The translations under genes were made by a program, and so were the position numbers. From NCBI GenBank assembly GCA_035048495.1, contig CM068548.1, positions 13,319,464-13,383,463 on the forward strand: a stretch of DNA of 64,000 bases, written 5' to 3'. Shown in pieces: positions 11,301 through 23,300 of this stretch. Source of the stretch: Euptelea pleiosperma. Its lineage: Eukaryota; Streptophyta; Magnoliopsida; Ranunculales; Eupteleaceae. A model generated the notes under the pieces. The model saw only the letters and a program-made list of their open reading frames with translations, searched no databases and was not told the DNA's origin. Numbering within the stretch: position 1 is the first letter of the stretch; every line of letters begins with the position of its first letter.

Positions 11301-11958
11301 GAGGCCTAGAGGAACCCTAGAGTTGTTGTCATTGTGGGCGTCCTCGCTGACATCATCGAGCCGTACGGATAGGGTCGACATGGTCGCCTGAAACCCCCCC
11401 CTCCCTACTAGATCTCGATTTTTTGAGATTTTTGGTGATTTTTTGAACCCTTATTCGATGCCTTTTTGCTGATTTTCAGAAAAATCGAAAAAATCAATTT
11501 TTCTTCTCAGCAGCTTGTGGAACCATACGGCAACTCTTTCGGGGGGCTTGTTGCTTCGTTTTAGGCCCCCTCCTATCTTATCTTCAGATCCATAGGTGGA
11601 TCTCTTGGATCCATGGAGGTTTGAAGTCTGTGGCTTGACTTTTCTCCCCACCTATTGCTGCCGACGACTTTTTTGGGGGCAAGAAGCATTGTCAACGCAC
11701 TATCCTCCTTCATGAATGATCGTAATATGTCCTCTTCATATTTTTAGACTATATTTGGCTGTGATTTGGGTCCTCCATGGTGTTTTCGTTGCTCTGTGGT
11801 TGTTTAGCAAGTGCCATTTACATGGAGGGACTTGTTCTCTCCTTCACCGCTCCCACCAATGGCTCCATGTGCCTTCAGATTTGTTCCTGAGGTATTATTC
11901 TTGTTTCTTTGTCATTTGTTGCTTTTCGTGTTACTGTTATTTGGTTATTTGGAGCGGT
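11301..11958. other. Unassigned DNA before the copia gag
   Basis: May be the untranslated 5' part of the copia element that follows, but I see no tRNA-Met primer site (TGGTATCAGAGC) and no copy of the sequence after its polypurine tract, so a 5' LTR is not demonstrated. Confidence 0.35.
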
Positions 11959-12860
11959 AATGTCGACTTTGAATGAGTATGGGGCATCCGATGTGTCCTC
12001 CGACCTTCCCGGACTACCGTTTCAGACCCAATGTCGTTTGAAAATCCTAGTTTGCACATTACTACTATCAAGTTGGCTGGAAAAAATTAATTGGAGTGGT
12101 CTAGAGCTGCAAAAATGTTTATTGGTGGTCGTAGGAAACAAGGGTACATCACTGGGCGATTACAAGCACCCGCCGAAACAAATCCTACGTTTGAACAATG
12201 AGAGACAAGTAATTTAACGGTTATGTCATGGCTTCTTAATTCTACGGAGTCCCACATTAACAGAGGATGCATGTTTCTTTCCACGACTAAGGAAATTTGG
12301 GATGCAACAGCCCAGACTTATTCGCAACAACAGAATGTCGCCCGTGGGTATCAGTTGTGCCAGAGTGTTGTCACTCTCCGTCAAGGGGATTTGCCCTTGG
12401 CTGATTATTTTGCTAAGCTGCGTGGTGTATGGAAAGAACTTGATTATTATCAGGTCTTTACACCTAAGTGCCCGGAGGATGGTTTGCAGTATCAGAAGTT
12501 GGTTGAATAGAACCGGATATATTCGTTTTTTGCCGACTTGAATGCTGATTTTAAGTTAGCCGATGTCCAGTTGCTTAATAAAGAAACCTTGATATCTCTC
12601 AATCAAGTATATGCATATGTTCAGAGTGATGACAGCCATAGGGATGTCATGTCTCCTTATCCTAGCCATGAAAAGTCCGGCCTGGCTGCCTTCCTGCCTC
12701 CTTCAAAAACCCTTGAGTCTAAGCAAGAAAGGCCACACCAGGGATCGGTGTTAGAGTTTACATGTTTGTGAGGGGTGTAGTCGTAAAGGCCACAACAAGG
12801 ATAGGTGCTACCACATTCATGGACGACCACCACAGCTGCCCAAGACTCCCCCTACTACTC
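11959..12860 (+). pseudogene. Copia gag, broken
   Basis: The protein reads MSTLNEYGASDVSSDLPG from 11959. After a frame shift it continues with retrotransposon Gag sequence containing SNLTVMSWLLNSTE and TTKEIWDATAQTYSQQQN, followed by LRQGDLPLADYFAKLRGVW. This is the UBN2-type Gag core of plant copia elements. A stop lies at 12508-12510 within an otherwise continuous frame (QKLVE, stop, NRIY). The zinc knuckle near 12770-12830 survives only as CSRKGHNKDRCYHIHGRPP-like remnants spread over two frames. Confidence 0.75.
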
Positions 12861-13339
12861 AGTGCGACTATGGATTTTGAGCCCGGGTCTCCGCCCACCT
12901 ATACTGCTACTTGTCAGCCTTCCTCCATAGCACCCTTCTCTAGAGATGAGATAAAAAACTTACGACGCTTTATGGCCCAACTGGATGGTCCCACTGCCAC
13001 TTTTACATTTGCACAGTCAGGTATCATCAGCTATGCCGACCTTGTCTCTGCTTCCGCTTCTACTCCGATTCCATTGGGGCCTGCAATCGTATTTGGCTGA
13101 ACATGACATTGAACATCAAAATTCGTGTGCCTTTATTCCATGACAGAATGGAGTTGCCGAGCGAAAAATAGATACTTGTTGGAAGTAGCTCGTGCGCTTC
13201 TGTTGTGGCATCATGTTCCTAAAACATATTGGTTTGATGTAGTTCTCCTTGCTGCCCACCTCATAAATCATAGGCCGTCTCATCTCCAGTTTCATACTCC
13301 GTACCACTTGCTGCGTCCCGAGAGTCTTCCTTTTCTAGT

Positions 13340-13359
13340 CCCCCCCCCCCCCCCCCCCC
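13340..13359. repeat. Oligo-C tract (20 C)
   Basis: Twenty consecutive C residues; a second tract of the same length lies 108 bases further on. Confidence 0.9.
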
Positions 13360-13467
13360 AAGATCTTCGATTGCGTGTACTATGTTCACATCCTTGGTCG
13401 ACATCGCACCAAGTTGGATCCGAAAGCTTTGAAGTGTTACTCCTCAACCCATAAAGGCTGTAAATGT

Positions 13468-13487
13468 CCCCCCCCCCCCCCCCCCCC
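13468..13487. repeat. Oligo-C tract (20 C)
   Basis: Twenty consecutive C residues, second of the pair. On the minus strand these are G runs that could form quadruplexes. Confidence 0.9.
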
Positions 13488-13899
13488 AAAGCGGTGTCAC
13501 TTTTTTGGAGTCGACCTCTTATTTTTCTGGTGTTCCTGTCTTTCCTTAGGGAGAGCATCTTAGTAGTAAGGAAAGGCATGTCTGTTAATCCTATGTCTCT
13601 GGATGCTCTTGACAATGGTCTTAATCCGATCATGATTGACACTATTGATAGGAGTACTGGCCAGTAGGGGGAGCTGCAAGTGTACTCAAGGCGTCGTCTG
13701 ATAGGGAAAGAGATTACCACTGAACTCCAAGGCCAACATTCATCCTCAGTGGATCCAGGTAACCTCACTCCTAGCTCTGTTCCTCCCTCTCCTTGTTCTA
13801 GTGGCTCTATTCTTCCTATTGCCCTTAGGAAAGGAAAGAGATCTTGTATCCAACATCCGATTGCTAATTTTGTCGTATAATAATCTATCCCCATCATAC

Positions 13900-14750
13900 A
13901 AATCCTTTGTTACCTCGTTGTCCTATGTTGCTCTTCCTTCATCTGTTACAGAAGCTTTGAAGCATTCTAGGTGGAAAGCTTCAATGTATGAAGAAATGGA
14001 TGCATTGAAAAAAAATACATCACTTGGGAGTTGGTAGACTTGCCAAGAGGCAAGAACCCCGTTGGATGCAAATGGGTTTACACTGTGAAATGCATACCTG
14101 ATGATTCAATGGATCAGTACAAAGCAAGATTGGTGGCGAAAGGTTACTCTCAGACTTATGGGATAGACTATAAGGAGACATTCGCTCCTGTAGCTAAGTT
14201 CAATTCTATCAGGGTTATCATTTCCCTTACAGCTAACCAGTTTTAGCAACTATTTCAACTCGACCTCAAGAATGCTTTTCCTCATGGGGATCTGAAGGAA
14301 GAGGTGTATATGATGTCTCCTCCTAGATTCCAACTTTCTGAGGATAAATGGAAAGTATGCAAGCTTCAGATAATGTTGTATGGCTTGAAGCAATCACCAA
14401 GAGCACGGTTCGAGCACTTCAGTGGAGTAGTCAAGCAAATGGGATATAATCAGAGCCAAATTGATCACACTTTGTTCATCAGGAGTGATAAGGAGGATGT
14501 GACAGTTCTGATTGTATATGTCGATGATATCATTGTCACGAGTAATTGTGTTGCAAAAATTACCCGATTGAAGGAGTTCTTGGCATTGAAATTTGAGATC
14601 AAGGATCTGGGTACCTTTAAGTACTTTCTAGGGATAGAAGTTGCGAGATCTAGCAAAGGAATCTTCATCCCCCTACGGAAATTATGTATTGGACCTGCTG
14701 CAGGATACTGGTATGCTAGGGGCTTAGCCTGTCGACACACCCATTGAGAC
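13900..14750 (+). pseudogene. Copia reverse transcriptase, broken
   Basis: Starts with EALKHSRWKASMYEEMDALK, shifts frame near 14030, then continues NPVGCKWVYTVK, YKARLVAKGYSQ and YKETFAPVAKFNSIR. A TAG stop at 14244-14246 precedes QLDLKNAFPHGDLKEEVYM. The catalytic YVDD motif is intact at 14516-14527 (YVDDIIVTSN). LKEFLALKFEIKDLGTFKYF and FLGIEVARS follow. This is the full set of copia RT blocks, with at least one shift and one stop. Confidence 0.85.
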
Positions 14751-14789
14751 AAATCATAGACCCGATGGTTAGGCAGAGGAGTCTTTGGA

Positions 14790-15456
14790 GGATATGAATA
14801 GCTTCCAATGATTGGTGGGGAGACTTATATACTTGGCTCATACTCATCCTGACTTTGCATATGCAGTGAGTGTAGTTAGTCAATACATGCATTCTCCTCG
14901 TACTACACATCTGGAAGCTGCGTACAGAATTTTGAGGTACTTGAAATCATCCTCATGTCATGGCCTGCTATTCAGTCATCATGGCCATATGCGTGTGGAG
15001 GGTTTTACAGATGTTGATTGGGCGGGAGCCCAAGATGATAGAAGATCTACATCAGGGTATTGTACATTTGTGGGAGGAAATCTAGTTACATGGAGAAGTA
15101 AAAAATAGCAGGTCGTTGCATATTCGAGTGCAGAAGCTGAGTTCTGATCCATGGCCCATGGTGTTTGTGAGTTACTTGGAAAACTCGGTTTCCTTATAGA
15201 AGGGTCCATGTCATTATATTGTGACAAGAAGGATGTGATAAGTATTGCCCACAATCCAGTTCAACGTGACATGACCAAACACATTGAGGTGGACCGACAC
15301 TTTATTCGTGAAAAGGTGACATCAGGAGTAATGTACACTCCCTTTGTTCCCACATCTGATCAGCTAGTAGATATTCTCACGAAAGGTGTTGCATTGGCTC
15401 AATTTACTGAATGCTTGGGCAAGTTGGGCATGATTGATATCTATGTACCAACTTGA
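14790..15456 (+). pseudogene. Copia RNase H, broken
   Basis: Frame-shifted relative to the RT. LIYLAHTHPDFAYAVSVVSQ, then TDVDWAGAQDDRRSTSGYC and the catalytic-region AYSSAEAEF mark a copia RNase H. Stops lie at 15106-15108 and just after AEAEF. The last part (CDKKDVISIAHNPVQRDMTK, then HIEVDRHFIREKV) runs to a TGA at 15456, the normal end of the polyprotein. Confidence 0.85.
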
Positions 15457-15617
15457 GGCGGAGTGTTGAAGGATGTCTGTTATTATATATTGTTTGGTGT
15501 CTTTATGTCTTTATTTCTCACTTATGTAAACAACGATGGGTTCTATGCCCCTGTGGGGGATGGAGCAAAAGAAGTTTTGAGAATCCAAGAGAAGGTCACG
15601 GCGAGACGAGCAATTAT

Positions 15618-16172
15618 AATATGGAGTCTGGATTATGTCCACCTCCCATTGTGCGTCAAGTATTTTTTTCCAATGAACTGAAAAAAAAATAAATAAAGCT
15701 TTGATTTTTCACTTTAGCATGCTAAATTAAATATTTTTTAACCTCCTCGTAGTCATTAAAAAATAATTAAAATTATCCCGCACTGCTGGATTCGACAAAA
15801 AACAAGGTTTTTTCTTGAGCAGGCTTAAGATTAAAAAGTTTCGGTTCGCTTGATGTCCATTCCAAATCGGTTTTCTCCTAGCTCCAAAGTCAACACAATC
15901 GAAACATCCGCAACTCCATGCAGAAATCATAGACGTATTCCTTGCACAATGTGGATAGCCGTGTTGTAATTTTGTCGCCTGCCCCAGCTCATTTCTCGCC
16001 CGGTAGAACTCGTTTTCTCCTTTTGTTAATAAATTTTAAAATAGAAAATGAGATAAGTTTTTGAGATCATTAAGCTTTCAAGTTTGTTAAAAAATTGCAG
16101 CAAAATGAAATATTGGGTGTTTGATTGCAGCCAAGTCTATTATGAATAGATTACCACCTCAGATAAGAGCTA
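15618..16172 (+). repeat. Dispersed repeat R1, copy C
   Basis: Same orientation as copy A and inverted to copy B. It begins near GGAGTCTGGATTATGTCCAC and ends near TATTATGAATAGATTACC. It truncates or abuts the copia 3' LTR, so R1 probably arrived after that element or through a rearrangement involving copies B and C. Confidence 0.7.
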
Positions 16173-17358
16173 CTCAAGATAATCACATTGAGTACCAGGA
16201 CATGAGGCGAGGGAAGGGGCAGTTAGGAGTACATATCCGGGCCCTAACTGGGACCCCACAATTGCAACTCAAAACACAGTCCAATTGGGTGACTCCTGGA
16301 GAAAAATCCGTACTTTTTAGATGATGTGCCATTGTTAGCTAGCGGACGCAGGCCGCATAGAAAAAGATTCAATGCAAACCAGATTTCAGTGGATGAAAAT
16401 AAAAACTTAAAGAAGATGAAAGCCTAGGGTTTTTGACATGGGAAGAAACTTGTCTCATTGTAACACATGGAGTAAATGTCAGTTAATAGATCATGATGGT
16501 GAAACGACCAAGAATAAGCAACTTCACATCTTTGATGCTCAATCTCAACATGTTAATCTCAGATAACTATATTGATTTCCACCTTTTCCTTCTTGAGATG
16601 ATTGACCAAAAATGAGCTCCAAGTTAATCACATTGAGGTTCAATAACCATTACAATAACTATGAACTATAACATTCTCATACTCAAGCAGCAGAAAAAAA
16701 AAAGATTTCAAACCAAGACCAAAAGAAGGCACAGATATAGAGCACAGTAAGAATGACAGACATGTATAAGCAGCATGAGGCCAGACTTATGGATAGAAAT
16801 GGAGGTCAGAAATAAAGCATTTCTACTAAATTTTGAAGATGCGTGCAGTTTTAAACTGGTAAAGAAAATGAATAGCTCTCATAAAAAAGAAGAGAAGTGA
16901 TTGGGTAAAAACTGAAAAAAATGGAACTGAGGATGAAAATAAAAACTGTAAGCAAGTAGATGTTTGATTGATTCATTCAATCAGTCACACTATTAGTGAA
17001 TTAAGCAAAGTAAAAATACAGGCATTAGTCATTTCACAACAGTTGGGAGAAAGAGAATATGAATATATCGGAAAACAGCTGCCAAGATTTGTTTGAGATC
17101 TCCCCTCCTTTTTTTCTACTAAGCTTCATAAAGTGACTAAACTATCCTTTTTTCTGAAAAAAAAAAAATCTCTCAAGTACATGGTAAAAAAGTCAAGTGA
17201 AGGTTACCAAATACATTAATGGCGTAAATTCTACAAACATACACACCATAATTAGGAGAGAGCAGTGCAATAATTTGACATTGTATGTGATGGAATACTA
17301 GTCTTAATAAATCTTCTTAGAGATAAAATCAACTAGCTTTGGGAATTACCAGCTGAAA
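16173..17358. other. PDAT1 3' flank and untranslated region
   Basis: The part next to 17359 should include the PDAT1 3' UTR. AATAAA-like sites on the minus strand exist, but I cannot choose among them. An unassigned open frame at 16121-16324 partly overlaps the end of R1 and does not look coding. No RNA gene seen. Confidence 0.4.
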
Positions 17359-20300
17359 CTAAAGCTGCAAATTGATCCTTTCAGACCACTTGAAGATATC
17401 AGAGTAAACTTGATCACCACCCAAGTCCTCTCCTGTAGCCCCAGCCGCAACTCTTATAATATCCTCAATCAATGCAAAGTTTCCCATTATATCAACATGA
17501 GCGCCACTCTGGGTGCCCCGGCCCTCCAGAAAATTAGCTGGAGGGGAATGATCATATTCCCTATTGTAAGTTCGAATGCCCGAAGGATTAAACCGGGTTT
17601 TCCCACGCCAACCTTTTGCACACATGAAGCCTGCACTTAGAACGGGCACAGTCTCATCTCCATCAACTACAAAGACTCCACCTTTCATACAGCTTCCCTC
17701 AAATCCACCCTCAGCTGAGGTATCAATCTGAAATGGGATGTAGCATTCAGCAGTGGGGGTTAACTTGTACACATATGCTCTTTCAGTGGGGATTCCAACG
17801 CCATACATAGAATAAATCTCCATGTCAGGAGCATTTGGTAACCTGCAAACAAATTAAAGAAGATGAAGCAGCAACAACGGAACATTACTTTGGCCAATTA
17901 ATGAACTTTGACGAACCATCAGAGAAAGTAATCATGCATTGTTATAGAAATAGCAATTAAAAGAGGTAAGAGGGAGCCACAAAACATCATAGTTGAAACT
18001 GAGGAAAAATGGGCAGGCAATAAAGTTCCTAAATGTCCATATTATTACAATCCAATCCTCTCGGATCGCCTATATGTATCTACATTTTAAATTCTCCCAT
18101 TCTGATTTGTGATTAATTCCACATATTAGGAAATTATCTACTCTATATTTTTAAGAGCTTTAAACATATTTATTGTTGTCCATATTTTTAATAAAGGGCC
18201 AAAGTTAGGATCCACCCTGTTTGTGAATCTGGATATATCGACTGGACTTCTTTCGCTCCTATGATGAAAGTAGAATTTTAAAAGTAGCAGCTTTGTCATT
18301 CCATAAGAATTTGAAAAAACAAATGAAAAGATCCAGGGGAAGAGTTCTCCCTGAGATTATTCCAAATTCTCCCCTATATTTTCCCTTTATTGTGAAATGA
18401 AGAAACAACCCCTGCATACAAGCGTCCTTTCTCAAAATATATTGGGTAGAAAAGTAATGTGAAGGTTATCTAATTCATAAATGTGGTGGATTCTGACATC
18501 GATCTTTAATAGAAGACCTTATTAAGTGATTTAGGTCATTTTTTTTTTTTTTGATCGGTGAATTAGGTCTATTCACTATTAATAATGACAGCATTTTCGG
18601 GTTTTTTTGCTGTGTCAGACACATCAACACACGGGACATGTGTGTCGACACACATCCTGATATGTACAGCAGTGTCACCCTTTATTTTAATGTTTTTTAT
18701 TAAATAAATGATTTCTAAAAGAGAGTTGATTGTTTGATAGTCTTCCCTCTTATAAATCTACTTATATTTATTATGTTATTGGATAGCTCCATGATGTACA
18801 GAAATATTTTCTTTTTTACTATTCATATACTTGTTTCCTTATTTTTTTTTTGGTTTAAATATAACTAAAAGATTATTTTATAATACAAGTGTATGGAGTT
18901 TAATAACGTGTTTACGTTACAGCCTTCTTAAAGGTGTCGTATCAGATACCTTGTATATGTGTTGGACACCGACATACGTGCCTGTGTCGTTGTTACATAG
19001 CTATCAACAACTTTGTCTAAAAAGGAAAAAAGAACATTGTTCCAAACTAGAATTGATTAGAAGAAAAAATAAATAGAATAAAAAAGAAATCTGGTGATTC
19101 TCACTTTGTTTCTAAGGGGTTTGACCAATATTTGTAATCCTCGTACTTGGGATCATTCAAATCCTCTGCGATCCCATATGAAAAATGAGCACCTCCACGC
19201 TTCATCATCTTCGGAGCAATGAATTGGAGCAGATCCAAAAGTGAGTCAGCTGTGTAAACTTTGTAGTCTGCGACAGCTTTGATGCCCCCGAAGCCCATGT
19301 CATGGTACTCTGTCCACACATCGTCACAGGATACATTTGCAAGGTTGTTACCCTTAACAGCTCCCTGCATATAAACAGACAGCTTAGCATACAAAGAGGA
19401 AAACCGCAAAGAAAGTCAATTCAGGCAAATAATAATTTTTAAACATGTAGATGTTGAATATGCTATGGAGCACTTTTTTTCACTTGTATGGAATTTCGTG
19501 GGTGACGCCCAGATCAGTCAATGACACGTTTAGTAGTTGGGGGGTTTATGCTTTCTCCATGTGTGGTAGGAGATTATGGAGTATTCTCCCCTTTGCAGTG
19601 GTGTGGGTATTGTGGAAGGAAAGAAATCATAGAGTTTTCGAAAACGAAGAGGAGGGAGCGCACCAAATAATTTTATCCGTGAAAACCTTTTTGTTTCTTT
19701 GGTCTAAACTTTTTAAAGAATGTAGGGGATTGAGGTTTGAAGATTTTGTATTTAGTTGGGAGGCCTTATGAGAGGGGAATAGCCTTGTATGATCTTCCCC
19801 CTCTCTTTCTCCTACCTGGTGGTCTTCTCAACCTCCTTTTGTTGTATTGTTTTTCTTGATCAATAAATTCTTACTGGAAGCTTAGTGGAATTTGGTCAAA
19901 AACACAAAACAAACACTGTAGCATGATGGCATCACGATCTGCCATTATATGGTTGCCTGCACAATCTATCCAATATATATCAAATAAGACCCCATTTGAG
20001 TTAAGAAATTGAAAGATGTGTTCTTTTTCATGAAAGTGTAACAAATTCTGTGTGAGGTATACAAAGCATCTAATATGACAAAAAAGATTGGGGATAAGCA
20101 AACCTCATAAGTTCTTATATATGATACAATACTACATGCCTCTGAGAATTATCTTTTTTTTTTCAAATCAATAAAGAGTTGATGTATTAATGAAGCGAAG
20201 AATGTACAGAGGCCCCAAAAAAACAAAAAAAAACACTACGGGAGGACAGCCTCGTTAGCCTGAGAAGAAAAACAACATCAAGTTGAGTTGATGCCACAGT

Positions 20301-23300
20301 CCAAGTTCTCCAAAAATATTACAAAATCCACAAAAGGAACAACCTGAAACTCCTTGAGAATAACGGGAGCAATGCGCAATATGAATAATGGCCTCTGAGA
20401 AGTATATTGGCCACCAATAGCAAAATTGCCAAAATATGATGTACACGAAATATGTTGCACAGTCTGCTCCCATTTAATATTTTATATGTTAAATATACTT
20501 AACTGCTTAAATGCTCATCTTTCTAGATACTGGAGTATAGACCATGTAACGACAAGAAATTGTACTCCCGAGTTTGAAGAAAATCAAGGCACCAGGGAAT
20601 ATTTCATTGCTATATGTTATCCAACAACATAATAGAATAATTCAAATCATTTGAGAGAACTTTCTACTCTTTTCTCAATAGCTTTTTCCCCCCAGTGTGG
20701 TTATAGCTACTGTATACTTCAAACTCCTCAAAAAGGATTCATTCTTGGAAATGAAACAAAACAAAACAATCTCAGTGGAAGGTATTGTGGGGTCAAAAGA
20801 ATTCACAGTTGAAAGAACAACCAAGAATTATAATCATGACAAAATACCATCATATTACAGATAAGTAGAAATAATTGACCTCTGTATGCATGTAGAGAAT
20901 ATTATCCAAAAACTTCTGATCACAGAAAACAAATCAACACGGCAGCTGTTTGTGAAGAAAGCAACTTATGAATGTTGGTAACCAGAGAACAATGGGACTG
21001 GAGTGGACTGGCATATCCAGAGTCCCTTCGGAAACAATGTAAGTAGAAATCATTATCTGTACCTTAAGGCAGTTGAAGCCATAAGATATTCAGAGATAGA
21101 TTACTTGAAATGAATCGCATCAATGAATGACAGGGTATAATGGGTTGAGTGGACCACTTTGTACCATATGCTTTAGCTTAGGATACTAGAGAAGCTATAT
21201 GTAGAAGAGAGCTAAAGTTGAACTTCTTCGACTGGTTCCTAAGATATACATGGAACTGTGGCACTACTTCATACTTACACACTGCATTGGGACCATCCAC
21301 ATGTCAATGGAACATGCATCACGAGGCAAGTATAAGTTCCGAAGAACCAAATAATATTGTGTATTTACCGGATGACTAAAATTATCCAATCAAGCTGATT
21401 TTCGGCCAAAGCAGTCTCCTACATGCGGTCCTCTGATTGAAAAGTTCAGGTTGGTAAGAATATGCACCAGTTGTGAAATATAAACTAGGTACTATCATAA
21501 ATATGGTGGTACTGGGACTCCCTAATTTTCCTCCAGAATATAGAAAGCTACGTAACCAAAATGTATGTGGAGCCACTTACAAAAAAAAATGTAAGTGGAA
21601 ATACAATGTCTAACACTCAAGTGGATATCATGTGGGGTGCATATATCTACACAGAGATGAATGGTGGGCAATTGATTTACCTTAGCATGTAGCAACCTAT
21701 ATATCTAAAATGGTCTTAGTCGAGCTTCAATAGTCTATCACACAAACACTTGGGGGATTTTATGCTGTTTTATCATCAAATCTGAGCAAGCATGCAATCT
21801 TTATTTTATGCATTTATCACTCATTTTGTCAAAGCACTCCCAATCAAGTACTTGTTGCAAAAAGGAGAAGTTTTGGTATTTTGCTCGGTCATCAAGAAGA
21901 GAGAAAAAAAGAAAAAAAAATGTGATTGGAATAGCTGAGGTCTGTAAATCTGTAACTAACCATACTTTCAAGGAGCCGAGAAGAAGCTTATCTAAAAACT
22001 CAATACTAAAAACAAGTCCCAAGCATAGCAGTAATAGTCAGCATACAAAAAGAACCACTTAATAAGATTTAAGTTTGCATGAATTAATTTAAAGAGCTTT
22101 TTTTTGCTTGATGCATTTGAAAACCTTGACGTAGCTCATTTACCAATTAGATTTCTGTTATCTACCATCAGTCCATCAGAACTAAAAGAAGGACAAAGCT
22201 AAAAAATTGATCGATGTAAAAAAATGATAATTCTTAACCAAAATGGTTTCCAGAACTTTTCATCGAATTGTTTTAATTGAAATAGTTGACCAGAATGAAA
22301 TTAGAATAATTACCCTAAAATCCATCCTCTCAATCTTGGATGAATGTGCCTCTGCTACATCTTTTCCAAATGATATAATTCTTCCATGGTGATCACATTT
22401 TTTTTGCAATTCTATACTCTCTGTCCCATTTTGGGCTGCCACCTGAGTATCATTGTTTCTTTGCTTTTTTGGAGTACAGTAATATCCTTCTTCTGGTGAC
22501 CAGTCAAGACCACCCCAAATAGTGTCTCCTCCCTTTGGTATCATTGACAGGGTTGAATCCCATGTGCGGGTCATCCGCATTACATGTCGTAATGTTTGAA
22601 GACCAAATAAATCTGTATCCAAAACACCTGGTGCAATTGCCCTGCACAAGGGGAAGCATTCCATTCAAGAACTAAAAAATTGTCAAAAAAATTAAAAAAT
22701 AAAAATGTGTCTGCATCTAAAAAAACAAATAAGGTGTTTTAATAAGTAATTGGGAATGTTAAGTCCATCTAGAGGTGTAAGTGCCTTCTTGGTCAAAAAA
22801 GAGTATCAATTTCAAAAAAGAGAAACATATTTGGCATCTCTACAAATGACAGTGAAGTCTTGCTAGACTTTGGAATAACAGAACTAGCACAATATATCAA
22901 AGAAATCATGAGGTTATGAATATGAACAAGGATTCCTTTGAAAAGAAACAGGACAAATATCGATGACATAGAACAGAAAAGAACCACAACAATCCAAGGT
23001 TGAGAAAAGTAAAGAGCGAAAAAGAAAATCACACCACTGCTAACAGATAGTTCCCAGTTTCTACAAGGCTTGTTGCAAATATGAACTAGGGCTCCCTTGA
23101 AAAGAAGCAGGACAAATGTTGATCAGAATTACAAAATTAGAAACAAAAAGAAAAAGAAGAAGAAAAGAACCAGGACAAACAAAGGTTGAGAAAATGGAAA
23201 AGAAAATCATAGCCCTATCAACAGATATTTCCTAATTTCTACAGCACCTGTTGCAAGAACTGTTTTGTACTGATTTAAAAGCTAGACAAGATATCAATCC

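Larger units (their letters stand above)
13100..13560 (+). pseudogene. Copia integrase C-terminal stub with two C20 tracts
   Basis: A single stop precedes QNGVAERKNRYLLEVARALL, then HVPKTYWFDVVLLAAHLINH, the end of a copia integrase core. The zinc-binding and DDE parts upstream are deleted. The coding sequence is then interrupted by two oligo-C tracts (13340-13359 and 13468-13487) that encode proline runs or shift the frame. Between them VHILGRHRTKLDPKALKC is recognisable integrase C-terminal sequence. Confidence 0.7.
11959..15470 (+). mobile_element. Degenerate Ty1/copia LTR retrotransposon
   Basis: Gag, a stub of integrase, reverse transcriptase and RNase H occur in Ty1/copia order. RNase H ends at 15456 and is followed by a purine-rich GAGGCGGAG and then TGTTGAAGG, the expected polypurine tract and start of a 3' LTR. 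The LTR seems cut short by R1 copy C at about 15618. The protease and the catalytic core of integrase are missing: gag-side sequence stops near 13099 and integrase resumes near 13103. Several stops and frame shifts show the copy is dead. It sits between oppositely oriented R1 copies B and C. Confidence 0.85.

Noticed and set aside
13292..13897. 201-codon open frame on the minus strand
   Set aside because: It is the antisense shadow of the copia integrase/RT region; its Gly and other low-complexity runs come from the complement of the two C20 tracts.
19440..19878. An extra PDAT1 exon or overlapping host gene in intron 4
   Set aside because: The frame is the tail of a LINE polymerase on the opposite strand with a typical LINE 3' end.
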